Assembly: GCA_011009095.1 (NCBI GenBank)
Contig: VTPC01091309.1
Span: 53,410 to 117,409 of the forward strand
Direction: 5' to 3'
From: Ignelater luminosus
Lineage: Eukaryota; Arthropoda; Insecta; Coleoptera; Elateridae
Length of the DNA: 64,000 bases
This document shows positions 10,200 to 23,410 of this stretch, one piece after another. The position numbers and the translations under genes were made by a program. How positions within the stretch are numbered: the first letter of the stretch is position 1; each line of letters begins with the position of its first letter. The notes under the pieces are model-generated. The model did not search any database, had not been told where the DNA came from, and saw only the letters and a program-made list of their open reading frames with translations.

Positions 10200-13100
10200 T
10201 ATAAAAATAAAAGCACTTACTCCTTTCTTGTGGTTGCCACTTCCATATCTTCTTTAACCATCTTTGATTATCTATGGGTCAAAGCTGTCCATGCCATTTT
10301 AATTTTCCTGATTGATCCAGCATCTTTATCACATTCTTCCTTTTAATCCTTTTATTTCTTATATGTTCTTTTGTAGATACCACATAATGGATTTCCATTG
10401 CTTGTAACCTCCGTTTATCTTCTTTATTGTTTGTAATTCTTACGTTTCCGATCCACATAAGAATATAGTATGCGCTATTGTTTTTTTTTTCCACCAACTG
10501 TCGCAATAAAAAGTGTATCATCTATACAAGAATCTCGACATATCGCGATCTTTTGCTTTATTTTTTTTAATATGCGTCTACATAGCCTTTCCATTGTAGC
10601 TGCCACACTGACTTGACTTAGTTCCTTTCGTTCCCAGGGTTGGAACACAGAGCCGAAACGAAAAGCTTCCACGCCAGCTTCTTCACTTCACTCCATGTCT
10701 TTCCCAACCTCGTTGCCTCTTGTTCACCTGCCCTCTTCCAAATCTTCCTTGGCCTACCCTGCCTTCCCGACCCTTGGAGGTTCCAACTTAGCGCTGCCAT
10801 TTTCACTGCCCAAGCTGGCTTCCTCAATGTTTTTTTTCTAAATTTCACGGCTTATGGATTTTTGGGCAGTGATGGTTCAGAGCTCTTCATTGCTTATTGT
10901 GTCCCACAATACATCGTAAGCACCTGTTTACAAAGACCTGCAGTTTGCTGGTTATCCCGGCAATCATCTCCCACGTTTCACACCCATATAAGAACACGGA
11001 CTCAACGTTGCTGTTAAAGATACACAATTTGGTTCTTCGTGACAAATTCCCGTTCTGCCATATTTGGTAGAGCTGTAAGAAGGCACCACATGCTGATCAA
11101 CTCTCTCTCGATCTCTTGGTCCCTGACCATAAAGTTATTCCTTCCTCCGGCATTAATCCTTATCTGCTTTGTTTTGTTAACATTAATACGCAAACCTGTA
11201 GTCTGTGGCTTTCGTTTTAGTGCCTACAACTTATGCTGCATGTACCACTGTCTCTGTGCTAGAAGGAAGATATCGTCCGCATAATCAAGGTCGTCTAACC
11301 TCCCCCTTATTCTAGTCCTCTTTTTCTGCCATCCGTCACTTTCCGCAGAACACTATCAAGGACGAGCAGAAAATGGGCTAGAGAGAAAATGCAGCCTTGC
11401 CAAACCCCGCAGGTTACAGGGATAGACTCAGAGATCATCCCTTCGTGGAATACTTGGCATTAAAATCCATTATACATCACTTTTATCGGGTTTTATAATT
11501 TTTCTAGGGATGACTTCATAGTGCTTCACATAACCCCCTGTTAACCGAATCAAATGCTTTTTCGAAGTCAATAAATGCCAGGTAAGCTACACTCTGCCAT
11601 TCATAGCTCTACTCTATAATAATCTTTAAACTGTTGCTCAAGTCGACGCAGCTTCGGTGTCTTCGGAAACCAGCCTGTTCCTTTCTAAGTTGTCTCTCAA
11701 TACTTCCCTTTATCCACTCGAGAATTATTCTTGACAATACTTTGCTAACTACGGGTAGGAGAGTTATTCCACTCCAGTTATCACATTTCGTGGTATCTCC
11801 TTTTTTTAGGAGTTTAACAATAACTGCTTTCTTCTAATCCGAGGGACTCAGCTCTTGATCCCAGAATTGTTCTAACAGTATCTGCAGTATCTCGGCGGTC
11901 AAATCCAAGCCTGCCTTGAGCAATTCTGAACTTCTACTGTCATTTCCTGGAGCTTGCCGTATTTCAGCTAAAGAAAGACAGTGAGTTCCTATATTCAGGC
12001 TTCGAACCGCTCCCCTTGAGTTCTCTTCATCTTCTTTCTCTTCCATTTCCATTTCCTCTCTATCCATCTCTGTTGCCCCGCCCGTATTGAACGCTTCCAA
12101 AAAATGCTCCTCCTATCTTTTTGACTAATCCTCTTGGGTTGTCAGAAGCGTACCATCTTTATTCCTGACAGGCCGGTTTCGATAGGGTCTTGGTGATCTT
12201 ATAAAGTTTGCTTATATCCCCTCGACTTACTGCCTCTTCCGCTCTCCTCGCCTGCTCATCGGTAAACTTTCTTTACCTTTTTCTTCACTCTTTTAACTGT
12301 GGTCGTTTACTCCTCTTTTCCACTTTTTGATGTCCCGTTCTGCTAGTGTTTAACACTCCTTTTGCCACTTTCCTTAACTCTATCTCCTTACAGGTATCTT
12401 CGGACAACCACTCCCTTCTTGAATTTTCAAACCTCAAGACTGTTTCACTCTCTTCAACATATGTTTTTGACTTGATTCTAGGTATCTTCGATTTCTTCTG
12501 CCTCCGTCTCAAGGACTAGCGCCTCGAATCCATTCCTCACCTCGACTTGATATTCAGACCTTATTTGCATCTTTTAGCCTACCTACATCAAGCCTTCTAC
12601 TTCTCCTCTCGAACTTTTTGTCCTTATATAGTATTTTTATTTTAAAATTACCTAAAATTAGGTGGTGACCACTGGCTTACTTCTTTAGATCTCGTAAAAC
12701 CTTCTAAGATTCCTGCTAATACATGTGTGGCCTATTTGATTTTCGGTAACATGATCTGCTGACCTCCAAGTAATTTTATGGTACGTTTGATGTGGAAACG
12801 CAGTCTCATCTATCATTAAATTGTGATTAGCACACAGAGTAACAAGTCTCTCTCGGTTGTTGTTCATCTCACCAACACCGTGCTGTCCCATCACGTGTTC
12901 TAGTTCACTGTTTACCGATCTAACTTTAACATTCAGGTCTCCCATTAAAATAACTACGTCTTTCTTCTCAATTTTCTTTATTGTCTTTAATTTATGGTAG
13001 AAGGCATCTTTTATATCTTCCTTAGATAGTTCTGTTGCGCATTGTATTATAGTGACATTCCTTATTTTTGTTTTAAACCTTTTAACCTTTTGGACATTGG

Positions 13101-13690
13101 TTTTCAGAGTAGTAGGTTCTGTGCCCTGTTTCCCTCCCGAGTTCTGAGCTCCCCTAACTCCGGCCACCTCACTTTACTCAAGCCCAAAACATCCAGTTGA
13201 TACCTCTTCATTTCTTTTTCAATCACATTAAGCTTCCTGGTTTCACTTAAAGTTTGTATATTCCAACAATCAATTCTTGTTCTTCTTTTTGCGCTAAAGG
13301 TCTGTATCGATTGTTGCGTCCGGTTTCTTTCTGTTTCGGTTTCTGTAATATGGTACATTTAAGGAGTGCGAGTTATTAGCCTACAGCTCCCAATTGTCCT
13401 GCTGCCACCTTAAGGTATGGACACCTACCGGATTTTATTTCAGAGTCTTACCCCTTAGGTGATGTCTTCACCACGACTGCAGAGCACCACCTACCCTTCT
13501 TAGTAAGCCATCTAACCAGGCTTGTGTACGCCACCGTTGACTAGAAGTAGCTCCTTCTCTGCCGCAGTAAAAGGTCCTACCAGGCCTAATTTCAGGTCTA
13601 AGGAGGTAACGTGCTATTACAGAGCTAATGCTCCGATAATGGTTACAATCTGTTCGCGTTTCATTCTTTTGGAATGTCTTCTTCATTTAT
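10200..13690 (-). mobile_element. RTE-like LINE (non-LTR retrotransposon), decayed
   Basis: About 3.4 kb on the minus strand carries, in order, an apurinic-type endonuclease, a basic linker and a reverse transcriptase. Upstream of the ORF lies about 300 bases of likely 5' leader (13360-13690), with no second promoter seen. No LTRs are present. Domain order and motifs fit an RTE/SR2-like lineage. No poly(A) or target duplication could be assigned at the 3' end near 10.2 kb. Confidence 0.85.
10225..13358 (-). pseudogene. LINE ORF2: endonuclease and reverse transcriptase
   Basis: The copying enzyme of the LINE, broken by frameshifts and stops. Endonuclease: LDVLGLSKVRW near 13160-13200, the MGDLNVKV motif near 12925-12950, and TENQIGHTCISR near 12712-12755. 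In this last motif relatives have QIDHICIS, so the catalytic Asp of the Asp-His pair is Gly here. Linker: REWLSEDTCKEIE near 12375-12415. Reverse transcriptase: LRKEQAGFRRHRSC near 11650-11690, FIDFEKAFDSV (palm motif A) near 11545-11580, CGVWQGCIFS near 11390-11420, and YADD (catalytic) at 11272-11283. A C-terminal KLKWHGQL motif lies near 10280. All key RT residues remain recognisable, so the copy is only moderately old. Confidence 0.85.
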
Positions 13691-15364
13691 CAAGCATTTA
13701 TTCAAGATTTTTTCTATTAGTTCCATAACACTATCAAGAGCGTACTTAATAAATTTATCAGATATCTTCAGGATCAGGTGATTTGCCATCTTCGATTTTT
13801 CTTAAAGCTGTTTATTATTTATATATATTTCTTTCGTACTTATTTCTTCTTCTTTCTTCTTCTTGGTTTCTGTTATTTATCTTTATATTACTCTGGATCT
13901 TCTGCAAACATCTTGTTGTGGTTTTTCCATTCTTCGTTCTTTATCATTTCAATGAGTTTTACTTTTCTTTTCGAGATCGTTACCTTCTTCCTTTCATTAC
14001 TTTTCCAATCTGACTTAAGACACGTTTTGGTGCGCTTGTGCCACGGATAAATAAATTAATAATAACATTATTTATATTCTTTTTATTATATAATTCTAGT
14101 ATATCCAATTTCTTCATTTGTTATCAAAGAAATTGTTTGTTTTACAATACATTTTAAGAATGAAGCAAAACGTGATTATTTCTAAAGTAGACCCAACGAT
14201 AAAAAAACCTGTTGAAGGAAATTCTGGAAAGATTGCAGAAAACTTTTATCCAAATAAACAAACCAATCTATTAAGATCTGGCAAAATTTATGATTCAGGC
14301 GCATTTTTGCATGAATAATTTTTAGTGATTATCTTCAAAAGAAGGAAAATTTTTCTATTTTTACTTAAGAAGTCTCATTATTTGAACGAACATGTGTGAC
14401 GATAGTCTTTCTGATGTATCAAATTTTAAAAGGTAATGACTTTAGTAAATTGGAAGAATAATATGTTAATTTGCAATAATTATTCTGTTAACAGTTTATT
14501 TCGTTCAGGTGGCATCAGTCGATGATGCTGGGCCGCTATCGTTCCGTCATTTTTTCAAAACACCCTGTATACAAATACCAAAACTGATTAAACTGACTAA
14601 AATTAGCAGTGTCTTTTTGTCGAATTAAGAAAATTGATTGAAACCATAGAATCACATTAGAAATGCGCAAGCATTTTTTAAAATAAAGTTTTATTTTCGG
14701 TGATATTTATAATACAATGTGCTAATTCTGTTTATGTCTAACAATAAATAGTAGGCTACATTTCTTGTTACTCTCCCACGAGATAACCATAACTCGCGTG
14801 CCATCTGTAATTGTCTTGTTATTACACCTCTCTTTACCATTACATTGAAAAATTTGAATTTGTCAAATTAACGTAAATTTCAACCTTAAGTTTGTAAATG
14901 TATTTTTGAAAGAATACTACAGCAAGGATCTCTTTTTGCAATATCTCGTAAATTCCATATAAACAGCAATCACATAACATTATGATAACGTTCCAATCTA
15001 ATAAGTATGCTTATCATTTTATTATTCTGGTAATTTTCAAAAACGTTCAATTTTATGATCACGTAGGCATAGAGATATTTAAATAACAACAGAAATCTAC
15101 GACGATGAAAATATTGACGACTTTTAATCTATATAAAATGAACTTTACCCTTTGCGTTAAGCTTGCATTTTTGCCTGGGAATTCATAAAACATCTTTTAG
15201 CGTTTTTCTTATTTACTCCGAAACGAAGCTATTTTCGTAATATTATGTCATTTTCAAAATTAATAAGAGTATAATAAAAAAAGTATTGTAAACCAGGAAG
15301 AATTGTTCCGTAAGACTGAAGAGATTACTTTACATTTAGCAACAAAACAAAAATATAAAAGAAC
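13691..15364. other. AT-rich spacer, no gene seen
   Basis: T-rich low-complexity DNA at 13780-14010 gives overlapping hydrophobic open frames that are compositional artefacts. CACCCTGTATA at 14561-14571 resembles the outer end of some insect transposons (the same string is at 44681) but no element could be bounded. GCATCAGTCGATGATGC near 14512 is a short palindrome. Confidence 0.4.
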
Positions 15365-15605
15365 ATAAGCGCTAACCTCGGCTAAAGCAAAATCTTCAGA
15401 GAAGGAAAGATCATCGTCCTATTTCATTTCCTCGACTAGGAGCCGGCGCAAAGGGTTGTCTTCAGCCAACAGAAAATTTAAGACGGATAAAGAAGTAGGT
15501 AATTAAATCGAAGCAAATTACAGTTGCGGTATTCGAGTAGGTCACCATCCGGAGATTCAAACCCAGGTCTGTGATAAACCGCTTGCGGTAAAACTTGTCA
15601 AATAA
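15365..15605 (-). repeat. Possible tRNA-derived SINE
   Basis: On the minus strand an A-box-like CCGCAAGCGG near 15580-15590 is followed by a B-box-like GGGTTTGAATCTCCGG near 15555-15570. A GC-richer tail then runs to about 15365. The block differs in composition from its AT-rich flanks, which suggests an insertion. No second copy lies in this window, so this rests on two weak promoter boxes. Confidence 0.3.
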
Positions 15606-16045
15606 AGAGAGTACCTAATACACATAATATAGAGCATATAGATTCATACAACAGTCAAACCTAAAAGGAAAGAATTGCACAAAGCACAACACAGGTAAAT
15701 GGAAATAAAACAAGCGTAAACAGCCAACAAGAATTTTAAATCTTTGCCCCTTTCTCTCCTTCTCCCCCATTCTTTTTTCTTCTTCTTTTTTGTCTTCTGC
15801 TTTATTTTCGTCTGGTGTTAGTATATTTAATATTTTGTATTTCGATATCTTGCTTATTTACTTGTTATTCAAAATGATTTTCTCAGTAGTGAAAAGTCTT
15901 GCAAGTTTTCATTTCCCGAGAAAACCTGCTTTAAGTCTTCTCTGATACATTATTCTACTTCTATTTTTACCTGTCTTGTTTTCTCACTTACTCTTCTCAA
16001 TCTACCTTCTTCCATTCTATTTACATACCTTACATAATCATCATA

Positions 16046-17230
16046 ACGAAGGTTGCTATTTATATATCCGGAATAATCAATAAAAACAAATATTCATCAT
16101 TGAAAATGGTTTTATTGTTTTTCAAAATATTCTCCGCAATGATCGATACACTTTTGCATACGTGCGAACCAATTCTTGTAGCACTTTTCCCATTCCGACT
16201 GAGGTATCTCCAAAACATTCATTTTGAACGCATCAATTACTTCTTCTAGCGTCGAAAATCGTTGACCACACGTAGTTTATTCTTTACGAAAGGAAACAAA
16301 AAAAAAATCGTTGGGTGCCAAATCAGGAGTGTACGGGGAATGACCCATCAACTCGATGTTTTGACCGGTCAAATATTGATATGTTTGGGCCGATGTGTGA
16401 GAGCTCACATTGTCTTGGAGAAGGATGATACCGCGTCGCTGCTTGTATTTTCTTATTTCTCCAAAGACTTCTGGCAAACAAATGGTTGTGTACCATTCAG
16501 AATTGACCATTCTACGATCCTCCAGTGGCACTGTAGCCACATGTCCATTTATCCTAAAGAAACAGGCAACCATTTGCTTCAAAGTGTTTCTTGCGCTCAC
16601 AACTTTGGTTGGGTTCGGCTCATCTTGGAATATAATACAGTCAACTGGTGTCTACTTTTGGGCTCATACGCATAGATCGAAGATTCGTTATCTGTGTAGA
16701 TATTGTACACGGCTTTTGACACACCACGATTAAATCTTTGGAGTATTTGTTTGCACTAATCTACACGAGCGTGTTTTTGAGCGATTGTCAAATTATGCGG
16801 AATCCAACGCCAACAAATCTTTTTCACGGCTAAATGTTCATGTGAAATCTTGTATATGCTTATCATACTAATTCCAGAGATGCCTCAACCTCACATGACA
16901 ATCTTGCATTATCAGTTTGCGCACAGCATTGATATTGTCTGGCAAAACCATCGATTTTGGACGATTTTCTTTAAATTCGTCTGTGAGCGAACGACAATTT
17001 ACGTCGAAAGTCCTATTAAATCATCGCTCTAGAATTTTCAAGAGTTAATTCCATTTTTTTTACTGAGATGGAATTTTCAAGTCACTGTAAACAACACAAT
17101 TAATAGCGTCCGTATGACAAAACGTTCTGGGTATGTATACGTCAAAAATGGCAAACTTTACAATGGATATGTCAGATGGCGCCTAGCAAGGCCAGTGTTT
17201 GCCGATTCCGGATACATAAATAGCAAGCTA
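16046..17230 (-). mobile_element. mariner-family transposon, copy 2 (defective)
   Basis: Inverted ends share TTGCTATTTAT(A/G)TATCCGGA at about 16053-16072 and, in complement, at about 17207-17226. TA dinucleotides lie just outside but the exact duplication is blurred by mutation. The roughly 1.2-kb length and the minus-strand transposase inside fit a near full-length mariner. Confidence 0.8.
16277..16600 (-). pseudogene. mariner transposase catalytic segment
   Basis: A 107-codon open frame covers the middle and end of the catalytic domain. It has VNSEWYTTICLPEVF, then LLQDNVSSHTS with the second catalytic Asp, then PYTPDLAPNDFFF with the third. Exactly 34 residues lie between the two Asp, the D34D spacing that defines mariner. 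The N-terminal DNA-binding part (16600-17040) and the C-terminal tail (16110-16275) are present only as frameshifted scraps, so no functional enzyme can be made. Confidence 0.88.
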
Positions 17231-18684
17231 AAATCCACATCTCACTTCTTTCTTCTTCTCTAGTCGTTGATTGACCAATGCTGATACAATCCTGTAAAAT
17301 TGCAATATGCGGTATCATATCCAAGGGAGATACAGAGGTAGACGGTCCTACCACTTCAGTAATTGTTACCAATAGTGCGGTTGCTTCATTAGGAGTAACA
17401 TGAACTCACAATACGAAGCGCGTACTTTAAGTAAAAACCAGTCTCGTCAGCTAACTTATACTTAAATTAAAATCGCCTATCACAGGACCTACTTAGTTTA
17501 TTGCTCATTCTGGATGACCAAGATAAGAAAAATAATTGAAACAACTAAAGGTTTGGGAGCAAAAACTTAACATAAAATTCATAACTATTTAGTACACATT
17601 GTTATCTCAAGTCAGCTGAACTGATTGATGCATTTTTGCTTCTTTATTTAGCATTGTTTTGTTTAAGTGTTCTTCAACAGTGCCCAATGGGTTAAAATTG
17701 GAGTAAATTTAGGCATATTCTCGGTTTCTACCTCAATAGATCGTAATCAATTTTACGTGATGAATTGGATTTGGCCAAAAAAGTCCAATCGATTCAATTC
17801 TTTATTGCTGCTTTGCCATCTTGAAGCCAGTTTTTAGTGAAATAACAATTCTAAATTATACTTATATCTATACTTTTAGACAATGTTAACTTTTCTGTCC
17901 AGTTTAGCTAAACTCTTCATGAATCAAGTGGGCTCTATTCTCTTCTATGGTATTCTCTTTGCTTCTGCTTTATCTTCAGAACCTTTCTTGTACCATCATA
18001 AACGTCACATCTTATTCTTTCTAAACATCTAAACCACAGGAGAGGTTTACAATAATCCGAGAATCATCTAAAGGCTGTTCTCATTTAGATTCTTTATTGC
18101 ATTGAATGTAATAGTTTAAAGACAGAGAATACTATATTTAAGTGCATGACAAGTGTAGTAAAAGATGATTTATTGCACTCTAGATGCCCTAAAGAAATTT
18201 ACAGACCTGTAAAATGTGTGTGAATTATTTGTTCCCACAATTTAGGCAATAGAGGGTTCACATAGATTTTATTCCTGGTGTCTTTTGTATTCAGCTACAA
18301 GTACCTTGTTTCATTTGGGTACATTGAAATTATTTTGCATTTGTGGATATCACTTTGTAGAAAATAGAATTTTGCCATACTTAAAATGACTTGCCAAATA
18401 GCCAAAACATGAACGTAATGATGTAATGAACTTTATCCTTAGATGATAGTATGTATAGTACCTACACAGACCTAAGTCCAAAGTCCTGGACAGGATTTCA
18501 AACACAACTCTGCAATTCTAAATTCCATACAATGATTAATTTAATATAATAATCAATAGGTGAATTGAAGAATTTTAATATGAAATATATTACAGTTTGA
18601 GATAAGCAGATGATAAAAATTAAAACTTCTCAAAACTAATAATAACTAATTAAAACAAATTATTTACAAACAAGAAACATACTG
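17231..18684. other. AT-rich spacer, no gene seen
   Basis: No open frame with protein-like features and no repeat that I could bound. Confidence 0.45.
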
Positions 18685-20640
18685 CAGTCTGCCCAACACC
18701 GATGCCCCATTCTTCTATGTAGTGCAATGTTAATCCATTGAATCAAAGAAAAAGTCACTGCTAGATGCAGACCGATTTCTTTAATAAAGCTTCTCTCTGT
18801 TTGGCCATAACGGATTTCGACGTGTGGACTAAATGCATCGATGCAAGTGAAATCCTACTGCAAAGACAAACTTCAAACCCATCAGGCTCTTTCCCATCTT
18901 CTTATATGTAGCCAACGGGCTCTAGAACTAGCGGGACAGAGACTGTAGACAAAGTGCGATAGATCAGGTTGTTAATGGCTGAATGGCCAGACAGACCACC
19001 TGCGACTTGCTTGCATAAAAGTTCGTGTAGGCCTAAGGGTGCGTTTATGTTGGAGCTACGATAAAAGATAAGAGCGACGGTAGTAGCAAAGCAACGAAAA
19101 GGTAAGCATTATTCCATATGGAACTGTTTATGTTGAGTAAAGCATAAATACAACGCTCACCGGTCAATATGAAATTATTTGCATTTGTTCGCTCTATTGC
19201 TCCATACTTTATCCAAGTTGTCACCAATGTTGGACAAAATATAATCAAAAGTTTCTTGTTTCATTCTCACATATCGAGCAAATTTTTGCAGGTACTTTGT
19301 TAAGTCATTGTAGAGGTGATGAAACTCACACAAATCGTGTGTTTAAGGGATGCACTGCATATTGACGTTTTTACGACGATTTTTCAGGAAGTATCACTGA
19401 ACTGCATTTGAAAAAAGAAATATCTCATCTTCTGAATCACTTATATTATCTTTTACTATATGCTTTTTAACGTTTCTATTGTTAAAATTGCAATTCGAAT
19501 AGTTTTATAGCGCTGATCTGATAGCGTCAATATAAACACCACAATGAAAGAAAATTTCGCGTTGCTTTTATCGTCGCTATTATCATCGCTCCTATTGCCT
19601 TTATTGTTGCTCCAACATAAACGTACCCTAAAGCTCCATACTGGCAGCAAACAATTGTTCCCGAGCGAAGGCTAACACCTCTTTGGGAGCAGTCATTTTG
19701 GAAGTGAAGATGAGATGAAGTCAGAAAAGCTGTAGTTGTAAAATCAGCAGCATTTTGAATTTCGAGACCATCAAAACGTAGTGGAATTGTGGCCTAAACA
19801 CAAATCTGATAAGAAAGAGCACAATTCAGAACGGATTATAAACCACTCTTCAAGAGGCAATCGAATGCTACAACTAGAAACTATCTCCTCCAAGTAAGTG
19901 AGCAACGCAGGAAGTATACTATCCGTCGAGTTGCTTGAAAGAAATTCTGCAGATTGGAGGACTTTGTTTACATCCTAGTGAGAGGCACACCGAAGAGATA
20001 AGCAAATGAAGGGAAGCAGAGTTTAATTTATATATTTGTTTCCTTCATCTCTACTTGGGACACTGAGAATGAAAAGTTCGCACTTAAAATAGTTCAAGCG
20101 GAGTTCGGAAGCACGTTCTTGTATGAAGACTGCAGCCTTTAATGTGGCATTAGGGAAAAAGCAACAGAGCCATCGTCAAAATACCGCAAATTATACTCAA
20201 CGAATGGTTGGAATTATAAAATGGAGTTTGATGGTGAAGAGTGTTGGCTATAGCGGATCTCTCTGATGTATCCCTTGAGTGGAATACTAGGGGCAGATAT
20301 TAGTAACAGCTTTCGGCATATCATCGAGCAATAGTTCTTTCAATTGTGAGGAAGGCTTTTGCAGATTATTGTAATGCGGAAAAGTATATACGGGCTGAAT
20401 ATCCTCCAGAAACTCTGATCTCAAGTTTCCATCATGAGGCGTGCTCCGTGACAAATAATCTTCGCTGCCAATTGGCACCAAACGTTCTGAATTGCGATTG
20501 GTTGCACGCTTCCATTTTTTCTGACAAGGTGACGGGGGTGGTGCCAAAAAAGACCAACTGGTGCATTACCGCAAAATACCAGGTTCATAAATTCATGAAA
20601 CATCTAAACTGTCATCTAGGCTAAAGTCAAGTAAGCCCCC
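18685..20640 (-). pseudogene. LINE ORF2 relic, split by a MITE
   Basis: Minus-strand fragments match a second type of LINE reverse-transcriptase protein. A block near 20500-20420 reads VQPIAIQNVWCQLAAK, the RT 'RPIAIGNxxRRLAAK' motif, followed by degraded palm sequence to about 20290. Further downstream, CKQVAGGLSGHSAINNLI near 19015-18960, DGKEPDGFEV near 18900-18870, FTCIDAF near 18845 and SFIKEIGLHLAV near 18790-18755 match the conserved C-terminal domain of such ORF2 proteins. Frameshifts and stops are frequent. A 592-bp inverted-repeat element (19037-19628) lies between the RT and C-terminal parts and accounts for the gap. Confidence 0.6.
19037..19628. mobile_element. Harbinger-like MITE nested in a LINE
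   Basis: The 592-bp unit has inverted ends starting GGGTGCGTTTATGTTGGAGC at the left and the complement of GGGTACGTTTATGTTGGAGC at the right. Imperfect pairing continues for about 50-60 bases (GAGCGA, CGATAAAAG blocks). TAA is duplicated outside (19034-19036 and 19629-19631), the 3-bp TWA duplication typical of PIF/Harbinger elements. No transposase is encoded, so it is non-autonomous. It sits inside an older LINE relic. Confidence 0.68.
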
Positions 20641-22829
20641 GAAGAGGTAGGAACTGGTAAAGAAGACGACTTGGGATTTTTTGGAACAGGATAGGTTGCG
20701 TGTTTAACGTTGTAGAGTGATGGCGCCTAATTCTTAATGTTAAAAAACTGAAATCTAGTGGATTTTGTTGCAAAAACATCAAAAGAATCAAAGACCAAAA
20801 CGGGCAAAAATTAGATTCTTGAGAAGAAACTTGCCAGGGAGATTATAACCACCAGACCATCTTATCTGCAGGAAATCACGGAGCACGCAACAAAAACATG
20901 ACTAATATTAAGAAAAAACAAAAATTATTTCTAATTACTTAGTAACGAATATTAGAAAAAAATTCTAATGAGAACAAATTGTGTTATCACACCGGTATGA
21001 ATGCTTCGATACAAGATATGCTAGTAACATTCTAAGATGCTGTCTAATAACATACAGTTTTACAGAAACAAGGAGATTAAGAAAAGGGTGGTTTAGCTAA
21101 CCAAAGACAAACTTTTCAAGGTGCTGTTTATGCATTTATAAGATAAATGGGTGTGATTAAATTAATTACATAACTAAACTTATCTTTTTCCTCAAATCTT
21201 TTTTATTATCACCACATCCAAGGTTATAAATTAGTTTACTAATGGTAATCCCGGTGTGCTTAAACCTTTTTCTATCTTAATTTAATTATTCGCCGTTTCA
21301 TAACCATAAGTTTTCTTGATCTCTTCCGCATCAAAATTTTTAAACATGGGGCAACCAGAGCAATTTTAATCTCAATCTTGGCAATCATTATCGCTTGGTA
21401 TGTTCTTCAAAACAAAAAAAAAACAATCTCATCTAGCTTCCCGGAACTTTACTTCCAGAAGTTCCGTTGTTCCCTGATAATGGGAGATAAATCTACTATA
21501 TCACTCGATAACAAAGCGAAAGTGTGAAGTAATGTATATTTATCCGTTTTAGGTTACTTCTTGTAATAATATAATTTATGACCTTACGAGGACTAAAATG
21601 ACGTTTACCGTACGACAAAAATAGGTGACGATACACAACAATAAAAGTTCTATTAATATAAAATCAATTGTGGTTAAATGTGTCATTTGGGTTATTTAAA
21701 GCAAGTCGTGCAGGAAGTAATTTCCCTAAAGCGTGGTTAAATCGGTGGAAATATCCTGCTTTTTCCCAAATCATTTCTCGTTAAATAGAGAATGTGTAGC
21801 ATATAGTTTGTAATTTTAGTTATGTTTAGATTTTTAGATTATTTTTAAAATGTAAACTATTCTGTGAAATCCAAAAGACATTTACGCATGATATACAACC
21901 TCTAGAAGGAATAAACAATCAAAATAAAAGTAAAAATATAAAGGAAAGACGACAAAAATTATCATAAGAACCAAACAACGTGATCTGCCTTTTTCATTTT
22001 ATGATCAATAAAAATCACAATTAGTATAAAGAGAACTCGTTTATTTTATGACAATTTTAAAGGTAATAATCCGTCAAATCCCAAGAATCTTCTTATTTAT
22101 TATCCAAAATATCCCCTTTAATTATATTGTTCATACGATACCAGCAATGATTAAATTAAAAGCGCGATAAAATACTAATTTAAAAGATTTTCATATTAGT
22201 ATACTCGAATATGGTACTATTGATATTCACTGCAATCTAAAAATTATTTAAAAAACTAGTCAATTAATTAATATTCTTTACAATTAATAAGATTTGTTTA
22301 TAATTATTGTTACGATTTTGATTTGCACAAGAAAGTTTTTCTTAAATAATAATTACATCAGAATCCAAAAAAGGTTGTTTTATTAATGAAAGTTTTATGC
22401 TGATAACCACAGTGCAGCATGAATGAAGTCAGCATCCGTAGTAAAGAAATACTGCAGATAGTAATATTCCGATAATAATTTATCACCATCGGTGGTTATG
22501 TCGAAGTTACAATAAATCTAATTAACCCTTTACCGCAAGAAAGATTTGTTATTTAGAACATTAAAGTAACAGAGATGTTCGCTGAGAATTCAAAGAACAA
22601 ATAATTTTGTTAAATTTAAATCTCTCGAGTCTCGAATCAAAACATAAATAATGAAAGTGTAAAAAATTTAAATAACCACTAACATAGGAAATAAATATTG
22701 TTAAAAACTGTTTTCGTTTCAATCAGGTGATTGGCAAATTTCGTGTTAACTACGTTATTTCATAACGATTCCAAACTTCTGAAATAGTTCTGTTTATAAC
22801 TTGGCAAACATTCGATTATATTCTAGATG
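20641..22829. other. AT-rich spacer upstream of stripe, no gene seen
   Basis: No coding frame, repeat or RNA gene could be supported. Distal enhancers of the downstream gene could lie here but nothing in the sequence shows it. Confidence 0.4.
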
Positions 22830-23410
22830 CTCCCGGCAAAAATAGGAGCCGTCTCATGGGGCACGAGTCAGTAATGACATCACAATCGTGTAGACGCGTT
22901 AACTCCGTCTAATTGATACCTTTCTGGGAGTTGACCGGCCCGTTCCTGGTGACGTGCCATCTGCGGGTCCAGAGAGTGGTGCCAAAAATCGCGGTCTGTT
23001 TACTCGACAATCCCTGGCTCGAGAGCGTGGACAATTATCCTAAGGATGGCGGAAGAGAGACGGAAGGCCCGTATGGACAGGATTCGCCAGTGCGAAAATA
23101 AATAAGATTGCTTAGTGGGGAGGCAGAGTTCGAGGACGGACACGAGAACAAGCAGAGCAGAGCGTGCGATACCGCGACCTGGGACAGAATCCTCTAGCAC
23201 CAGGCCCACGCGTCGGGCACTCCATGACGACGCACGTGACGTCACCTAGGCGATGCAGCAGAGGCGTTGGGTGTTGGCGTTGAGTACCTGCGGAACATTC
23301 ATGTCCGGCGCTCATTCACATCCCGGCTGTGATTCCAGAGTGCGCGAGTTTTCCAGTGGTACAGTGCGGCATGGCAGCGGAGGTCGACTCCGGTGCCCGA
23401 CGCCGTCAAC
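22830..23410 (+). promoter_or_regulatory. sr: Upstream promoter island of stripe (promoter A)
   Basis: GC content and CpG density rise sharply over this block directly before the first coding exon. CACGTG (E-box) at 23233-23238 overlaps a full palindromic CRE TGACGTCA at 23237-23244. A CRE-like TGACATCA lies near 22875. No TATA box is seen. An initiator-like CCAGT with its A at 23355 has a DPE match GGTCG exactly at +28 to +32 (23382-23386). A perfect TCATTC initiator at 23312-23317 is an alternative start without DPE. Start-site assignment is inference. Confidence 0.5.

Noticed and set aside
10640-11284. Plus-strand frames over the LINE
   Set aside because: They are antisense shadows of the minus-strand reverse transcriptase, whose YADD and palm motifs are clear.
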